From NCBI GenBank assembly GCA_040755725.1, contig JBFMAI010000040.1, positions 1 to 64,000 of the forward strand: a stretch of 64,000 nucleotides of DNA, read 5' to 3'. The translations under genes and the position numbers were made by a program. The stretch comes from JBFMAI01 sp040755725. Its GTDB lineage: Bacteria > Planctomycetota > Phycisphaerae > UBA1845 > Fen-1342. Position 1 is the stretch's first letter, and each line of letters opens with the position of its first letter. Below, in pieces: positions 7,841 to 16,208 of the stretch. Under the pieces are notes generated by a model, which saw nothing but the letters and a program-made list of their open reading frames with translations, had not been told where the DNA came from and searched no databases.

Positions 7841-8650
7841 GTGACGACTGTGCCGCTCAACTTCCTGATCCGCGAACCCGCCGACGTGTACCACGCCAAG
7901 TCGGGCGATTTCCTGACGTCGCACACGCTGAGCGACTTCCGCCGTTGCCCGCTCATGTACCGCAAGAAGGAACTCGGCCTCGTGCCGGAGCGCGACACGG
8001 CGGCGTACATCGTCGGTCGCGCGGCACACACGCTGATCCTCGAAGGCCGCGAGCGCTACGAGCGCGAATACGCAGTCGGCGGCCCGGTCAACCCGAAGAC
8101 TGGCCAGCCGTTCGGCTCGCAGACGAAGTCGTTCGCAGAGTGGGCCGAGCGACAGAGCAGGTCCGTGCTCAGCGACGCGCAGGGGGCGCTGGTCGAGCAG
8201 ATGGCGGCGGCAGTGCGTGAGCATGGTGTCGCCGCGGCGCTGCTTGCCAACGGTGTGGCCGAGGGCGTCGTGCGGGCGCGCTACGGGGAGTTCCCCTGCC
8301 AAGCGCGCATCGACTGGATCAACCCGCGCGCCGACGTCGGCATCGTCGACCTGAAGACCTGCGACCACCTCGACGAATTCGAGCTGGCCGTCCGGGCCTT
8401 CGATTACGTCCACCAGGTCGCGTTCTACCGGGCGCTCGTCGCGCTCGTCAGCGGTCATGTCCTGCCTGTGCACATCGTCGCCGTCGAGAAGCGCGAGCCG
8501 TTCCGCTGCGGCGCGTGGCGCGTGCTGCCGTCGGTACTCGATGAAGCACAGCGGCAGAACGAGACGGCGATGGCGGAGCTGCAGCGCTGCCGCGCGACCG
8601 GCAACTGGTTCACCCGTTACGAGGAACTGCGTGTGATTGACCGCTTGTGA
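7841..8650 (+). CDS. RecE/VRR-like PD-(D/E)XK exonuclease
   Basis: A 269-aa protein of the phage exodeoxyribonuclease VIII type (DUF3799-like). It has LSDFRRCPLMYRKK, then IVGRAAHTLILEG, and a catalytic core ARIDWINPRADVGIVDLKTC, the D-x(n)-D-x-K arrangement of PD-(D/E)XK nucleases. It would resect double-stranded phage DNA for single-strand annealing, working with the Sak4-like ATPase and the DUF669 protein encoded next. The start is GTG 7841, with GGAG 11 nt before it. It is the first gene of the rightward early operon. Confidence 0.85.
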   Translation: MTTVPLNFLIREPADVYHAKSGDFLTSHTLSDFRRCPLMYRKKELGLVPERDTAAYIVGRAAHTLILEGRERYEREYAVGGPVNPKTGQPFGSQTKSFAEWAERQSRSVLSDAQGALVEQMAAAVREHGVAAALLANGVAEGVVRARYGEFPCQARIDWINPRADVGIVDLKTCDHLDEFELAVRAFDYVHQVAFYRALVALVSGHVLPVHIVAVEKREPFRCGAWRVLPSVLDEAQRQNETAMAELQRCRATGNWFTRYEELRVIDRL

Positions 8651-8652
8651 AC

Positions 8653-8743
8653 CCGGGCGCGGGGCCGGGCGGCGTGGCCGTGCCTTCCCACACCCTCCTC
8701 GCGCGTTTGCGGCTCGGACTCCCTGCACCGGCCCCGCGCCCGG
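8653..8743. repeat. Perfect 16-bp inverted repeat in an intergenic gap
   Basis: CCGGGCGCGGGGCCGG (8653-8668) and its exact reverse complement CCGGCCCCGCGCCCGG (8728-8743) flank 59 bases. Together they fill most of the 137-bp gap between the nuclease and ATPase genes. In RNA this would make a very stable long stem upstream of the ATPase ribosome-binding site. No open reading frame is evident inside. Confidence 0.85.
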
Positions 8744-8787
8744 ACTCACGGCACATGACAGGAGATCAACGCCATGAAGGAGAACGC

Positions 8788-9582
8788 ATGAATCTGCTGG
8801 AGCAAGTGCAACGGGGCCGCGTGGCGGCTCCACGGCGGACGCTGGTGTACGGCACGCACGGCGTCGGGAAAAGCACGTTCGGCGCGATGGCCGAAGCGCC
8901 GATCTTCGTGCAGACCGAGGACGGCCTGGCCGGGATCGACTGCGCTCGGCTGCCGCTGGCGACGCGCTACAACGATGTGCTCACGGCCCTGGGCGCGCTC
9001 TACAGCGAGCCGCATGAGTACCGCACGGTCGTGCTCGACTCGCTCGACTGGTTGGAGCGGCTGATCTTCGCCGACGTCTGCCAGAAGCGCGGCGTCGAGA
9101 GCATCGAGGACATCCCCTACGGCAAGGGCTACGTCTTCGCGTTGACCAATTGGCGCGAGGTGCTGCAGGGTCTGGATGCCCTGCGGAACGAGCGCGGCCT
9201 GGCCGTCATCCTGATCGCCCACGCCCAGATCGAGAAGTTCGCCAATCCCGAGACCGACACGTACGACCGCTACACCCCGCGGCTGCAGAAGCTGGCCTCG
9301 GCGCTGATCCAGGAATGGGCCGACGAGGTTCTGTTTGCGACCTACAAGGTCCACACCAAGACGACCACCGAATCGTTCGACCGCAAGCGCGTCCAGGGCA
9401 TCGGCTCGGGCGAGCGAATCCTCCGCACCACCGAGCGGCCTGCGCATGTGGCGAAGAATCGCGTCGGCCTGCCGGATGAACTCCCCCTCGACTACCGCGT
9501 GTACGCCGCGCTGGTGCGCGGCGACGCACCCACCGTCTCCGAACCGGATCCTGAACCCCAACCTGCTGCACAAGGAGCCTGA
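8788..9582 (+). CDS. Sak4-like RecA-fold ATPase (phage recombination, AAA_24)
   Basis: A 264-aa ATPase with Walker A GTHGVGKST at residues 22-30 and a Walker B-like VVLDSLDWLE near residue 78, followed by VILIAHAQIEKF. This is the short RecA-like phage protein group called Sak4 or AAA_24, which supports single-strand annealing with phage SSB. ATG 8788 is chosen because AAGGAGAA precedes it by a few bases; an in-frame ATG at 8755 lacks one. The next gene starts 3 bases after its stop. The C-terminal 30 residues are proline-rich and probably disordered. Confidence 0.85.
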   Translation: MNLLEQVQRGRVAAPRRTLVYGTHGVGKSTFGAMAEAPIFVQTEDGLAGIDCARLPLATRYNDVLTALGALYSEPHEYRTVVLDSLDWLERLIFADVCQKRGVESIEDIPYGKGYVFALTNWREVLQGLDALRNERGLAVILIAHAQIEKFANPETDTYDRYTPRLQKLASALIQEWADEVLFATYKVHTKTTTESFDRKRVQGIGSGERILRTTERPAHVAKNRVGLPDELPLDYRVYAALVRGDAPTVSEPDPEPQPAAQGA

Positions 9583-9585
9583 GCC

Positions 9586-10041
9586 ATGGCGAATCTGAAC
9601 AACTTCAATGCCGGCGACGTCGATCCCAACTTCGCGTTCGACCCCATCCCCGCCGGCGACTACGTGGCGGCCATCACCAACAGCGAGATGAAGCCGACGA
9701 AGAAGGGCACGGGGCAGTACCTCGAGCTGACGTTCCAGGTGCTCGAGGGCGAGCACAAGGGCCGGCTGCTGTGGGCCCGCCTGAACCTGGACAACCCCGA
9801 CGCGCAGGCCGTGAAGATCGCGCGGGCGGAGCTGTCGGCGATCTGCCGGGCGATCGGCGTGCTGGCGCCGAAGGATTCGGTCGAGCTGCACAACCTGCCG
9901 CTGGTGATCAAGGTCGGGCTGAAGCCCCGCAAGGACACGGGCGAGCCCGCCAACGTGATCAAGGGCTACGAGGGCAAGGGCGCCTCGGCGCCGCGGCTGG
10001 CGACGCCGTCAAACAACGGCAAGGCCCCGTGGCAGCGTTAA
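9586..10041 (+). CDS. DUF669-family phage protein, probable ssDNA-binding partner
   Basis: The 151-aa protein has IPAGDYVAAITNSEMKPTKK, GTGQYLELTFQVLEGEHKGR and LWARLNL, the hallmark of DUF669 proteins found beside Sak4/AAA_24 recombinases. They are thought to act as single-stranded DNA-binding proteins. The C-terminus (GKGASAPRLATPSNNGKAPW) is flexible, as in SSBs. It follows the ATPase by 3 bases in the same operon. Confidence 0.82.
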   Translation: MANLNNFNAGDVDPNFAFDPIPAGDYVAAITNSEMKPTKKGTGQYLELTFQVLEGEHKGRLLWARLNLDNPDAQAVKIARAELSAICRAIGVLAPKDSVELHNLPLVIKVGLKPRKDTGEPANVIKGYEGKGASAPRLATPSNNGKAPWQR

Positions 10042-10070
10042 GGGGAGCCCGGATGTCTGGAGGACGTGAC

Positions 10071-10886
10071 ATGATCACCTGCGCGGACTGCAGGCAGTCT
10101 GCCCCAAGAACTGGCCGTGTGCAGCGCTACTGCCCTGCGTGTTCGGAGCGCCGCGATCTGGCCCGCAAGCGGCTCTGGGCCGCGGCGCATCCACTCGATG
10201 GGGCACGTCGCCAGCGGCAGCTGGAAAACGCGCGGCGCCGGAAGGTGCTCGTGTGCGACGCTGGGCGGGCGGCCAGTGCAGATCTGGCTCGGTCCATCGC
10301 ATGGCGCGATCCCGGCGAGCCTGAGCTCCTCTGGTTGGCGCGCATCGCCGTTCCCTTCACCTACGCGACCTCCAAGAACCACATCTACTCACTGCGTCGC
10401 ACTGGGCATCTTGCACTGCGACGCGAGGCCATCGCGGTGCGCAGCGCTATCGCCACCGAAATCCGCGCCGCGTTGGCAGACCGGCGCGTGGCCCACAACA
10501 AGCTGTGGCTCGACATCCTGGTCCAGAAACCCGACCACCGCGGCGACGCGGTCAATGTAGTGGACTTGGTCTGTGACGCGGTCAAGGACGCCACCGGCCT
10601 CGATGACCGCTGGTACAGCCTGCGGGGCTTGGACTGGGAAATCGTGAAATCCGACCCGCAGCTGTTTGTCGGGATCGGACAGGACGCGGCTGATGATGTC
10701 CAGGTCTGCTCTCACTGCGGCCAACTGAAGGCGCTCGGTGAATTCACCCGGTGCCGCCGAGCGCATCTCGGTGTCGGGCGCGCCTGTCGGGCGTGTCTCC
10801 GGGAAGGGCGACGCTTGGCCAAACGACGCAAGGCCGGGCAGCAGCCGCCCGACGACGTGGCGATCTGGTCCCCCTCTCTCAACTGA
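10071..10886 (+). CDS. RusA-like Holliday-junction resolvase with N- and C-terminal zinc motifs
   Basis: The middle of this 271-aa protein carries the RusA signature: KLWLDILVQKPDHRGDAVNV, DLVCDAVKDATGLDDRWY and a closing IVKSDPQLFVGIG, with the aspartates expected for metal-dependent junction cleavage. An N-terminal CADCRQ...YCPAC pair and a C-terminal CSHCGQL...CRACLREGRR zinc motif flank it, which is unusual for RusA (about 120 aa when alone). GGAGG lies 7 nt before ATG 10071; another ATG at 10053 is possible. It would resolve branched phage DNA before packaging. Confidence 0.75.
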   Translation: MITCADCRQSAPRTGRVQRYCPACSERRDLARKRLWAAAHPLDGARRQRQLENARRRKVLVCDAGRAASADLARSIAWRDPGEPELLWLARIAVPFTYATSKNHIYSLRRTGHLALRREAIAVRSAIATEIRAALADRRVAHNKLWLDILVQKPDHRGDAVNVVDLVCDAVKDATGLDDRWYSLRGLDWEIVKSDPQLFVGIGQDAADDVQVCSHCGQLKALGEFTRCRRAHLGVGRACRACLREGRRLAKRRKAGQQPPDDVAIWSPSLN

Positions 10887-10899
10887 AGGAGTGACAGCA

Positions 10900-11622
10900 A
10901 TGAGCGAGCAGATGCTCGATATGTCGGTCGTGCGGATCGACGGCGACACGCAACCCCGCACGGCCATCAACCCTGGGATCGTGCAGGAATACGCCGAAGC
11001 CATGGAGGCCGGTGTGGAGCTTCCGCCCGTCACGATCGTGCACGATGGATCGGCATACTGGCTGGTGGACGGCTTCCATCGCTTCTTCGCCCATCGGCGG
11101 CTGAGCCGTCAGCAGATCAAGGCGGACGTCACCACCGGCGAGTTGACCGACGCCCGTTGGCTCAGCCTGGCAGCGAACAAGGCGCACGGGGTACGGCGGT
11201 CGAACGAGGACAAAGCGAAAGCCGTTGCCCGGGCGCTGAAAATGCGGCCCGACCTGAGCGACATGGCCATCGCCTCGCACGTGGGCGTCAGCAACCGCAT
11301 GGTCGGGAATCACCGGTCCGCGCTCGACGCCACTTTGAAGAATTCAAAGTCGCCGGTCTCGCAGACGCCCACCCGGGTGGGGCGTGACGGGCGCGCCATG
11401 AACACGTCCAAGATCGGCCGGCGCGCTCGTCGGGGAGGCGGCATCTCCAAGAACGCCTTCCAACCCGTGCGTGGGCACAGCAACCCCCAGCCCATGCGTG
11501 CCCTCAACATGCCCCAGGACCCCGTGATGGGCGCTCGCACGCTGATCGAACTGTTCGACACGACTTACCTCCGTGCCCTCGTCGCTTTCCTCACCAAGCA
11601 TCTCGAAGGAGCTGCCGCATGA
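10900..11622 (+). CDS. ParB/sulfiredoxin-fold DNA-binding protein
   Basis: The 240-aa protein begins with a ParB-like N-terminal domain: VVRIDGDTQPRTAINPGIVQ, then WLVDGFHRFFAHRRL, corresponding to the G/D-G-x-H-R NTPase motif. An HTH region follows (MAIASHVGVSNRMVGNHRSA). ParB-like proteins of phages may segregate DNA, regulate transcription or act with methyltransferases. The basic C-terminal half is of unknown role. AAGGAG sits just before ATG 10900. It overlaps the next gene by 4 bases. Confidence 0.75.
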   Translation: MSEQMLDMSVVRIDGDTQPRTAINPGIVQEYAEAMEAGVELPPVTIVHDGSAYWLVDGFHRFFAHRRLSRQQIKADVTTGELTDARWLSLAANKAHGVRRSNEDKAKAVARALKMRPDLSDMAIASHVGVSNRMVGNHRSALDATLKNSKSPVSQTPTRVGRDGRAMNTSKIGRRARRGGGISKNAFQPVRGHSNPQPMRALNMPQDPVMGARTLIELFDTTYLRALVAFLTKHLEGAAA

Positions 11623-12458
11623 AACTCGAAGACCTGTTTGTCCGCACCGACCGCTACAACTTCGTGCTCGAGCTGACGCCCGAGATCGCGCTCGACTGGA
11701 TCGACCACTGCAACACGCACAACCGCAAGATGGTCGATTCCCACGTCGATTACCTGGCCGAGGAGATGCGGGCGGGCCGCTGGCGGCTCACGCACCAGGG
11801 CATCGCTTTCAGCAGCAATCGCGTGCTGCTGGACGGGCAGCACCGGCTGTGGGCCGTCGCGATGTCGGGGATCACCATCCCCATCCGGGTGTTCGTGAAC
11901 GAACCGCCGGAGGCGATGGAGGTGCTCGATACCGGCCAGCGGCGACGCAACGACCAGATCCTGACGCTGACGGCTGGCCTCGGTGAGGTCACGCGCGAGG
12001 AACTCGCCGCGCTGCGGGCCATGTATCTGGGCATGGGGCCGGCCCGGCGCCGTTCGCCCGGTGAAGAGGCGACGTTGCTCGCGCGGCACCTGGACGCGGT
12101 GCGGTTCGCCCTCGAGTGCCTGGGCAGCTCCGGGCGCGTCAAGAATATCGCTACGTCGACGACGCGCGCTGTGCTCGCGCGGGCCTGGTACTCGGCAGAT
12201 CACGCCCAGTTGCGGCACTTCGCTGACACGCTGCTGAGCGGACGGCCGCTCGGCGAGCACGACGAGCCGATCGTGCAGCTGTTTCAGGTGCTCGCCCGCA
12301 TGACCGGCAGCCGTAAGGCGACTGGTCGGCGCGAGTGCTACGGACTGACGGAGACGGCATTGGCCGCGTTCCTGAAGCAGAACCGGGTCAAGCGGCTGTA
12401 TCCCGCGCGCGAGGAGCTGTTCCCCCTACCCGAGGAAACCCAGTTGGCGGCCGCCTGA
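11619..12458 (+). CDS. ParB-fold-like phage protein (LLDGQHRLWA motif)
   Basis: A 279-aa protein with MVDSHVDYLAEEMRAGRWRL, GIAFSSNRVLLDGQHRLWAV and NDQILTLTAGLG. The DGQHR motif matches the G-x-x-R box of ParB-like nucleotide-binding domains. Related proteins are common in phages and actinobacterial or planctomycete elements, without established function. It is translationally coupled to the upstream ParB-like gene (ATGA) and to the helicase downstream (TGATG), so all three are probably made in fixed ratio. Confidence 0.65.
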   Translation: MKLEDLFVRTDRYNFVLELTPEIALDWIDHCNTHNRKMVDSHVDYLAEEMRAGRWRLTHQGIAFSSNRVLLDGQHRLWAVAMSGITIPIRVFVNEPPEAMEVLDTGQRRRNDQILTLTAGLGEVTREELAALRAMYLGMGPARRRSPGEEATLLARHLDAVRFALECLGSSGRVKNIATSTTRAVLARAWYSADHAQLRHFADTLLSGRPLGEHDEPIVQLFQVLARMTGSRKATGRRECYGLTETALAAFLKQNRVKRLYPAREELFPLPEETQLAAA

Positions 12459-14131
12459 TGCAACTGCGTCCCTACCAGCTTGAGGCCGTTGAGGCTGTCT
12501 ACCGTCACCTGCGCGAGCGGGATGACCACCCGTGCGTGGTCATCCCGACCGCCGGCGGCAAGACGCCGGTGATCGCGACGATCTGCCGCGACGCCGTGCA
12601 GCGCTGGGGCGGCAAAGTGCTGATCCTGGCGCACGTAAAGGAACTCCTCGAGCAGGCGGCGGAGAAGTTGCGGGCCGTCGCGCCTGACCTGCCCTTCGGC
12701 TTGTACTCGGCGGGCCTGAACCGCCGCGACCTTGGGTACGCCGTCACCGTGGCGGGCATCCAGTCGGTCTATCAACGCGCCGCTGACGTCGGCGCTGTTG
12801 ATCTGGTCGTGGTCGATGAGGCGCATCTCATCCCGCCCGACGGCGAGGGGATGTACCGGCAGTTCCTGGCGGAGATGCAGGCCATCAACCCGCTGGTGCG
12901 GGTGATCGGCGTCACCGCGACGCCGTTCCGCATGAAGTCCGGGTCGATCTGCGCGCCGGAGAACATCCTCAACGCGGTCTGCTACGAGATCGGTGTCCGC
13001 GAGCTGATCGTGCAGGGATACCTGTGCCCACTGCGCACGAAGGCGGGTACGCAGAAGCCCGACACTGATCGGCTGCACGTCCGCGCCGGCGAGTACGTCG
13101 CCAGCGAGGTCGAGCAGCTCATGGACGATGACAACCTCGTCCATGCCGCCTGCCGCGAGATCATTGCGCACACGCAGGATCGCCAGGCCGTGCTGATCTT
13201 CGCGGCGGGCGTGGCGCACGCCCAGCACGTGGCAGCTGTGCTGCACGACCGGCACGGCGTCGAGTGCGGCTTTGTCTGCGGCAAGACCCTGCCGTTCGAG
13301 CGCGACGAGACGTTGCGGCGGTACCGCGGGGGCGAGCTCAAGTACCTCGTCAACGTCAACGTCCTCACCACCGGCTTCGACGCCCCGAACATCGACTGCG
13401 TCGCGCTGTTACGGCCGACGCTGTCGCCGGGGCTCTTCTACCAGATGGTCGGGCGGGGATTCCGGCTGCACCCGGGGAAGACCGACTGCCTGGTCCTCGA
13501 CTTCGGCGGCAACGTGCTCCGGCACGGGCCGGTGGATCAGCTCCGCGTCGATGGCCGGCCGCCCGGCGACGGCGAAGCGCCGGTGAAGGAATGCCCAAGC
13601 TGCCACGAGCTGGTGGCCGCCGGCTACGCGACCTGCCCGGCCTGCGGGCACGTTTTTCCGTCGCGCGAGATGCGGCAGCACGAGCGGCGCGCCAGCGACG
13701 CCGGCATCCTGTCCGACCAGGTGACGCGCGTCGATTACGACGTCGAGGAGGTCTTCTACGCCGTCCACACGAAGCGCAACGCACCGCCCGATGCACCGCG
13801 GACCATGCGCGTGGACTACCGCGTCGGCTTCAACCAGTACATCTCCGAATGGGTGTGCGTCGAGCACACGGGGTATGCCCGCGAGAAGGCCGTCCAGTGG
13901 TGGTCGCGGCGCTCGCACGAGCCCGTGCCCGACTCAGCGGAGGAAGCGGTCGAGCTGGCCGAGGCGGGAGCGATCGCGCCCGCCCAATGCATCACCGTGG
14001 AGCGCAAGCCCGGCGAGCAGTTTGACCGCATCGTGCGGCACGAGCTTGGGCCCAAGCCGCCGCGGCTCGACAGCGAAGAAGGTCTGCCCGAGTACGCCAC
14101 ACCAATCAGCGACGATGAGGTACCGTTCTGA
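12458..14131 (+). CDS. Superfamily 2 DEAD/DEAH-box helicase
   Basis: The 557-aa protein has motif I (PTAGGKT, residues 30-36), motif II DEAH in VVVDEAHLIPP (about residue 119), motif III GVTATP, then the second RecA domain with LVNVNVLTTGFDAPNID and QMVGRGFRLHPGK (motif VI). A zinc ribbon CPSC...CPACGHVF (about residues 382-402) precedes a phage-specific C-terminus with YISEWVCVEHTGYAREKA. It resembles RadD/SSL2-like phage helicases and probably opens DNA for replication or recombination. It starts at ATG 12458 overlapping the previous stop. Confidence 0.9.
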   Translation: MQLRPYQLEAVEAVYRHLRERDDHPCVVIPTAGGKTPVIATICRDAVQRWGGKVLILAHVKELLEQAAEKLRAVAPDLPFGLYSAGLNRRDLGYAVTVAGIQSVYQRAADVGAVDLVVVDEAHLIPPDGEGMYRQFLAEMQAINPLVRVIGVTATPFRMKSGSICAPENILNAVCYEIGVRELIVQGYLCPLRTKAGTQKPDTDRLHVRAGEYVASEVEQLMDDDNLVHAACREIIAHTQDRQAVLIFAAGVAHAQHVAAVLHDRHGVECGFVCGKTLPFERDETLRRYRGGELKYLVNVNVLTTGFDAPNIDCVALLRPTLSPGLFYQMVGRGFRLHPGKTDCLVLDFGGNVLRHGPVDQLRVDGRPPGDGEAPVKECPSCHELVAAGYATCPACGHVFPSREMRQHERRASDAGILSDQVTRVDYDVEEVFYAVHTKRNAPPDAPRTMRVDYRVGFNQYISEWVCVEHTGYAREKAVQWWSRRSHEPVPDSAEEAVELAEAGAIAPAQCITVERKPGEQFDRIVRHELGPKPPRLDSEEGLPEYATPISDDEVPF

Positions 14132-15972
14132 TGTCGGCGACGAGCCCGATGCTGCAGGCCGCGCTGTGGTACGCCGACCAGGGCTACCCGGTGTTCCCCT
14201 GCGCCCCGGGCCGCAAGACGCCGCTGACCGAACACGGGCTGCTCGATGCGACCATCGACGCCGACCAGATCGAGGCCTGGTGGACGCAGTCGCCCGGTGC
14301 GAACCTCGGGCTCCGCACGGATGGCCTGGTCGTCATCGACGTGGATGGGGCCGACAACGTCTGGCTCCATGATCACCCCGAGCGGCTCGCACAGCTCGCA
14401 ATGGCGCCGACGTCGCTGACGCCGCGTGGCGGACGGCAGTACATTTTCCGTCAGCCTGAGGGCCGATGCTGGCGGAACACCGCCGGGCAACTCGCCCACC
14501 GGGTCGATACGCGTGCTGACGGCGGGTACGTCGTCGTGGCGCCGTCCGTGGTCGCCGGCACTGCGTATCGCTGGCTGGATGGTCTCGACCTGCCCGCACC
14601 CGAGAAACTCGACCCGCCGCCGGACTGGCTCGTCGCGCTGCTCGATCGCATGGCGCCGCGCGACGCCGCGACCTCCACTGCCCCGGCGAGTGAAACCGCC
14701 ATTCCGGCTGGCCAGCGCAACGCGACGCTGGCCCGGCTCGCCGGCGCCATGCGGCGCGTCGGCATGTCGCAGGCCGAGATCCTCGCGGCACTTTTGCGCG
14801 TGAACATCGACCGCTGTCACCCACCGCTTCACCAGCGCGAAGTCGAACGCATCGCCGCGAGCATCGCGCGCTATGCCCCCGACAGCATCTCGGTGGCCTT
14901 GATCGAAGACCACTACGGGCAGGACCGCCAGCAACCGGCGTCCGGCCCTTCTCCAGTGAGGGACCTCGTGAAACTCCACTTCCTGCGCAAACCGGTAATC
15001 CACGGTCTGCTGCGCCGCGGCGAGACGATGAATGTCATCGCGGCGCCGAAAACCGGCAAGTCGTGGCTGGTCCTTGGCCAGGCCATGGCGATCGCCACAG
15101 GCCGACCCTGGCTCGGGCTGTTCCCGGCTGAGCGTGGCCGCGTCCTGATTCTCGACAACGAACTCCACCCCGAGACGATCGCCCATCGCATCCCGCAGGT
15201 CGCCGCGGCGCTGGGGATCGGCATGGACGAGATCGCCGACCAGATCTACGTCCACCCGCTGCGCGGGCAACTGCGCGACATCCTGGCGATGGCGACGTAC
15301 TTCGACGCGATCGAGCCCGGGCAGTACGCAGCGATCATCCTGGATGCGATGTATCGCTTCATGCCGGCGGGCGCCGACGAGAATGACAACGGCGCGATGG
15401 CCGGCATCTACAACCGCCTGGACGCCTATGCGGAGCGGCTGGGCTGCTGCTTCATCGCGATTCACCACACGACCAAGGGCAACCAGTCCGCGAAGTCAGT
15501 TACCGATGTTGGGGCCGGGGCGGGCAGCCAGAGCCGGGCTGCTGATGCGCATCTCGTTCTCCGCCCGCACGAGGAGCCGGGGGCCGTCGTGCTCGAGGCC
15601 GTGGTGCGCTCCTGGGCGCCGGTCACGCCAATCGCGCTGCAGTGGGAGTTCCCGGTCTGGCGACCCGCGCCCGCGCTTGATCCGGCCGCGCTGCGCAGCG
15701 AGCGGCCGAAGCGCGCCACGACCAGCCGCAACGAAGAACCCGACCCGCCCGACTGGAGCATCGAGACGTTTGTGCAGACGTTCATCGGTACCCAGCCCGT
15801 GACCATTCCAGAGCTGCGCGAGCAGACGGCGCGGGAGCCCGGATTGTCGTGGCGCCGGATCAGCGACCTGCTCGCGCTTGCCGAGCAGCGGGGACTCATC
15901 CAGCGTGTGCGACTGCCGGGCCGCGGTGGACCGCAGGGATTCGTCATCGGCATGGAGGAGGTGCAGACATGA
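14131..15972 (+). CDS. Primase-polymerase fused to RepA-like helicase
   Basis: The N-terminal 200 residues form a bifunctional primase-polymerase domain of the archaeo-eukaryotic primase type: GYPVFPCAPGRKTPL, then LVVIDVDGADNVWL with the catalytic acidic pair, and TPRGGRQYIF. The C-terminal half is a RecA-like hexameric helicase (AAA_25/RepA) with Walker A APKTGKSW near residue 305, LILDNELHPET and a Walker B-like AAIILDAMYRF. A winged-helix-like tail closes it. Such fusions initiate and drive phage or plasmid replication. The start overlaps the helicase stop by one base. Confidence 0.9.
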   Translation: MSATSPMLQAALWYADQGYPVFPCAPGRKTPLTEHGLLDATIDADQIEAWWTQSPGANLGLRTDGLVVIDVDGADNVWLHDHPERLAQLAMAPTSLTPRGGRQYIFRQPEGRCWRNTAGQLAHRVDTRADGGYVVVAPSVVAGTAYRWLDGLDLPAPEKLDPPPDWLVALLDRMAPRDAATSTAPASETAIPAGQRNATLARLAGAMRRVGMSQAEILAALLRVNIDRCHPPLHQREVERIAASIARYAPDSISVALIEDHYGQDRQQPASGPSPVRDLVKLHFLRKPVIHGLLRRGETMNVIAAPKTGKSWLVLGQAMAIATGRPWLGLFPAERGRVLILDNELHPETIAHRIPQVAAALGIGMDEIADQIYVHPLRGQLRDILAMATYFDAIEPGQYAAIILDAMYRFMPAGADENDNGAMAGIYNRLDAYAERLGCCFIAIHHTTKGNQSAKSVTDVGAGAGSQSRAADAHLVLRPHEEPGAVVLEAVVRSWAPVTPIALQWEFPVWRPAPALDPAALRSERPKRATTSRNEEPDPPDWSIETFVQTFIGTQPVTIPELREQTAREPGLSWRRISDLLALAEQRGLIQRVRLPGRGGPQGFVIGMEEVQT

Positions 15973-15983
15973 AGTACTACCCT

Positions 15984-16160
15984 CCGAACTTCGAGCGCCG
16001 AACTGCTCGAAGTGCGAGCGCGCAGCCGGTTCAGCGCTCGCGCTTCGGGTTGAACTCGAAGCGCGCGCACCCCCCATACCCCCCGTGGGTGCGCCGCCAG
16101 TTCGGCGGCGACCCGCGAACTCGAAGCGCGCGCTTCAAGTTCGCGCTCGAGGTTCGGGCC
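15984..16160. repeat. Dense direct and inverted repeats around GAACTCGAAGCGCGCGC
   Basis: The 17-mer GAACTCGAAGCGCGCGC occurs at 16052-16068 and 16117-16133. The second copy is the left arm of a near-perfect hairpin, GCGAACTCGAAGC (16115-16127) with GCTTCAAGTTCGC (16131-16143). Variants (CGAACTTCGAGC near 15985, CTCGAAGTGCGAGCGCGC near 16006, AGCGCTCGCGCTTCGGGTTG near 16034) fill the rest. The tract lies between the replicase gene and a reverse-oriented gene. It may be an origin of replication next to the replicase, or the end of an inserted element. Confidence 0.65.
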
Positions 16161-16186
16161 GGCGATGGAACCCTTCGGGGACTCGT

Positions 16187-16206
16187 ATCGACAACTTCGT
16201 GTCGAT
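16187..16206 (-). terminator. Hairpin directly after the leftward 563-aa gene
   Basis: ATCGACA (16187-16193), six-base loop ACTTCG, TGTCGAT (16200-16206): a perfect 7-bp stem starting three bases beyond the stop of the minus-strand gene at 16209. No T-tract follows on the minus strand, so termination efficiency is uncertain. Confidence 0.5.
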
Positions 16207-16208
16207 GT

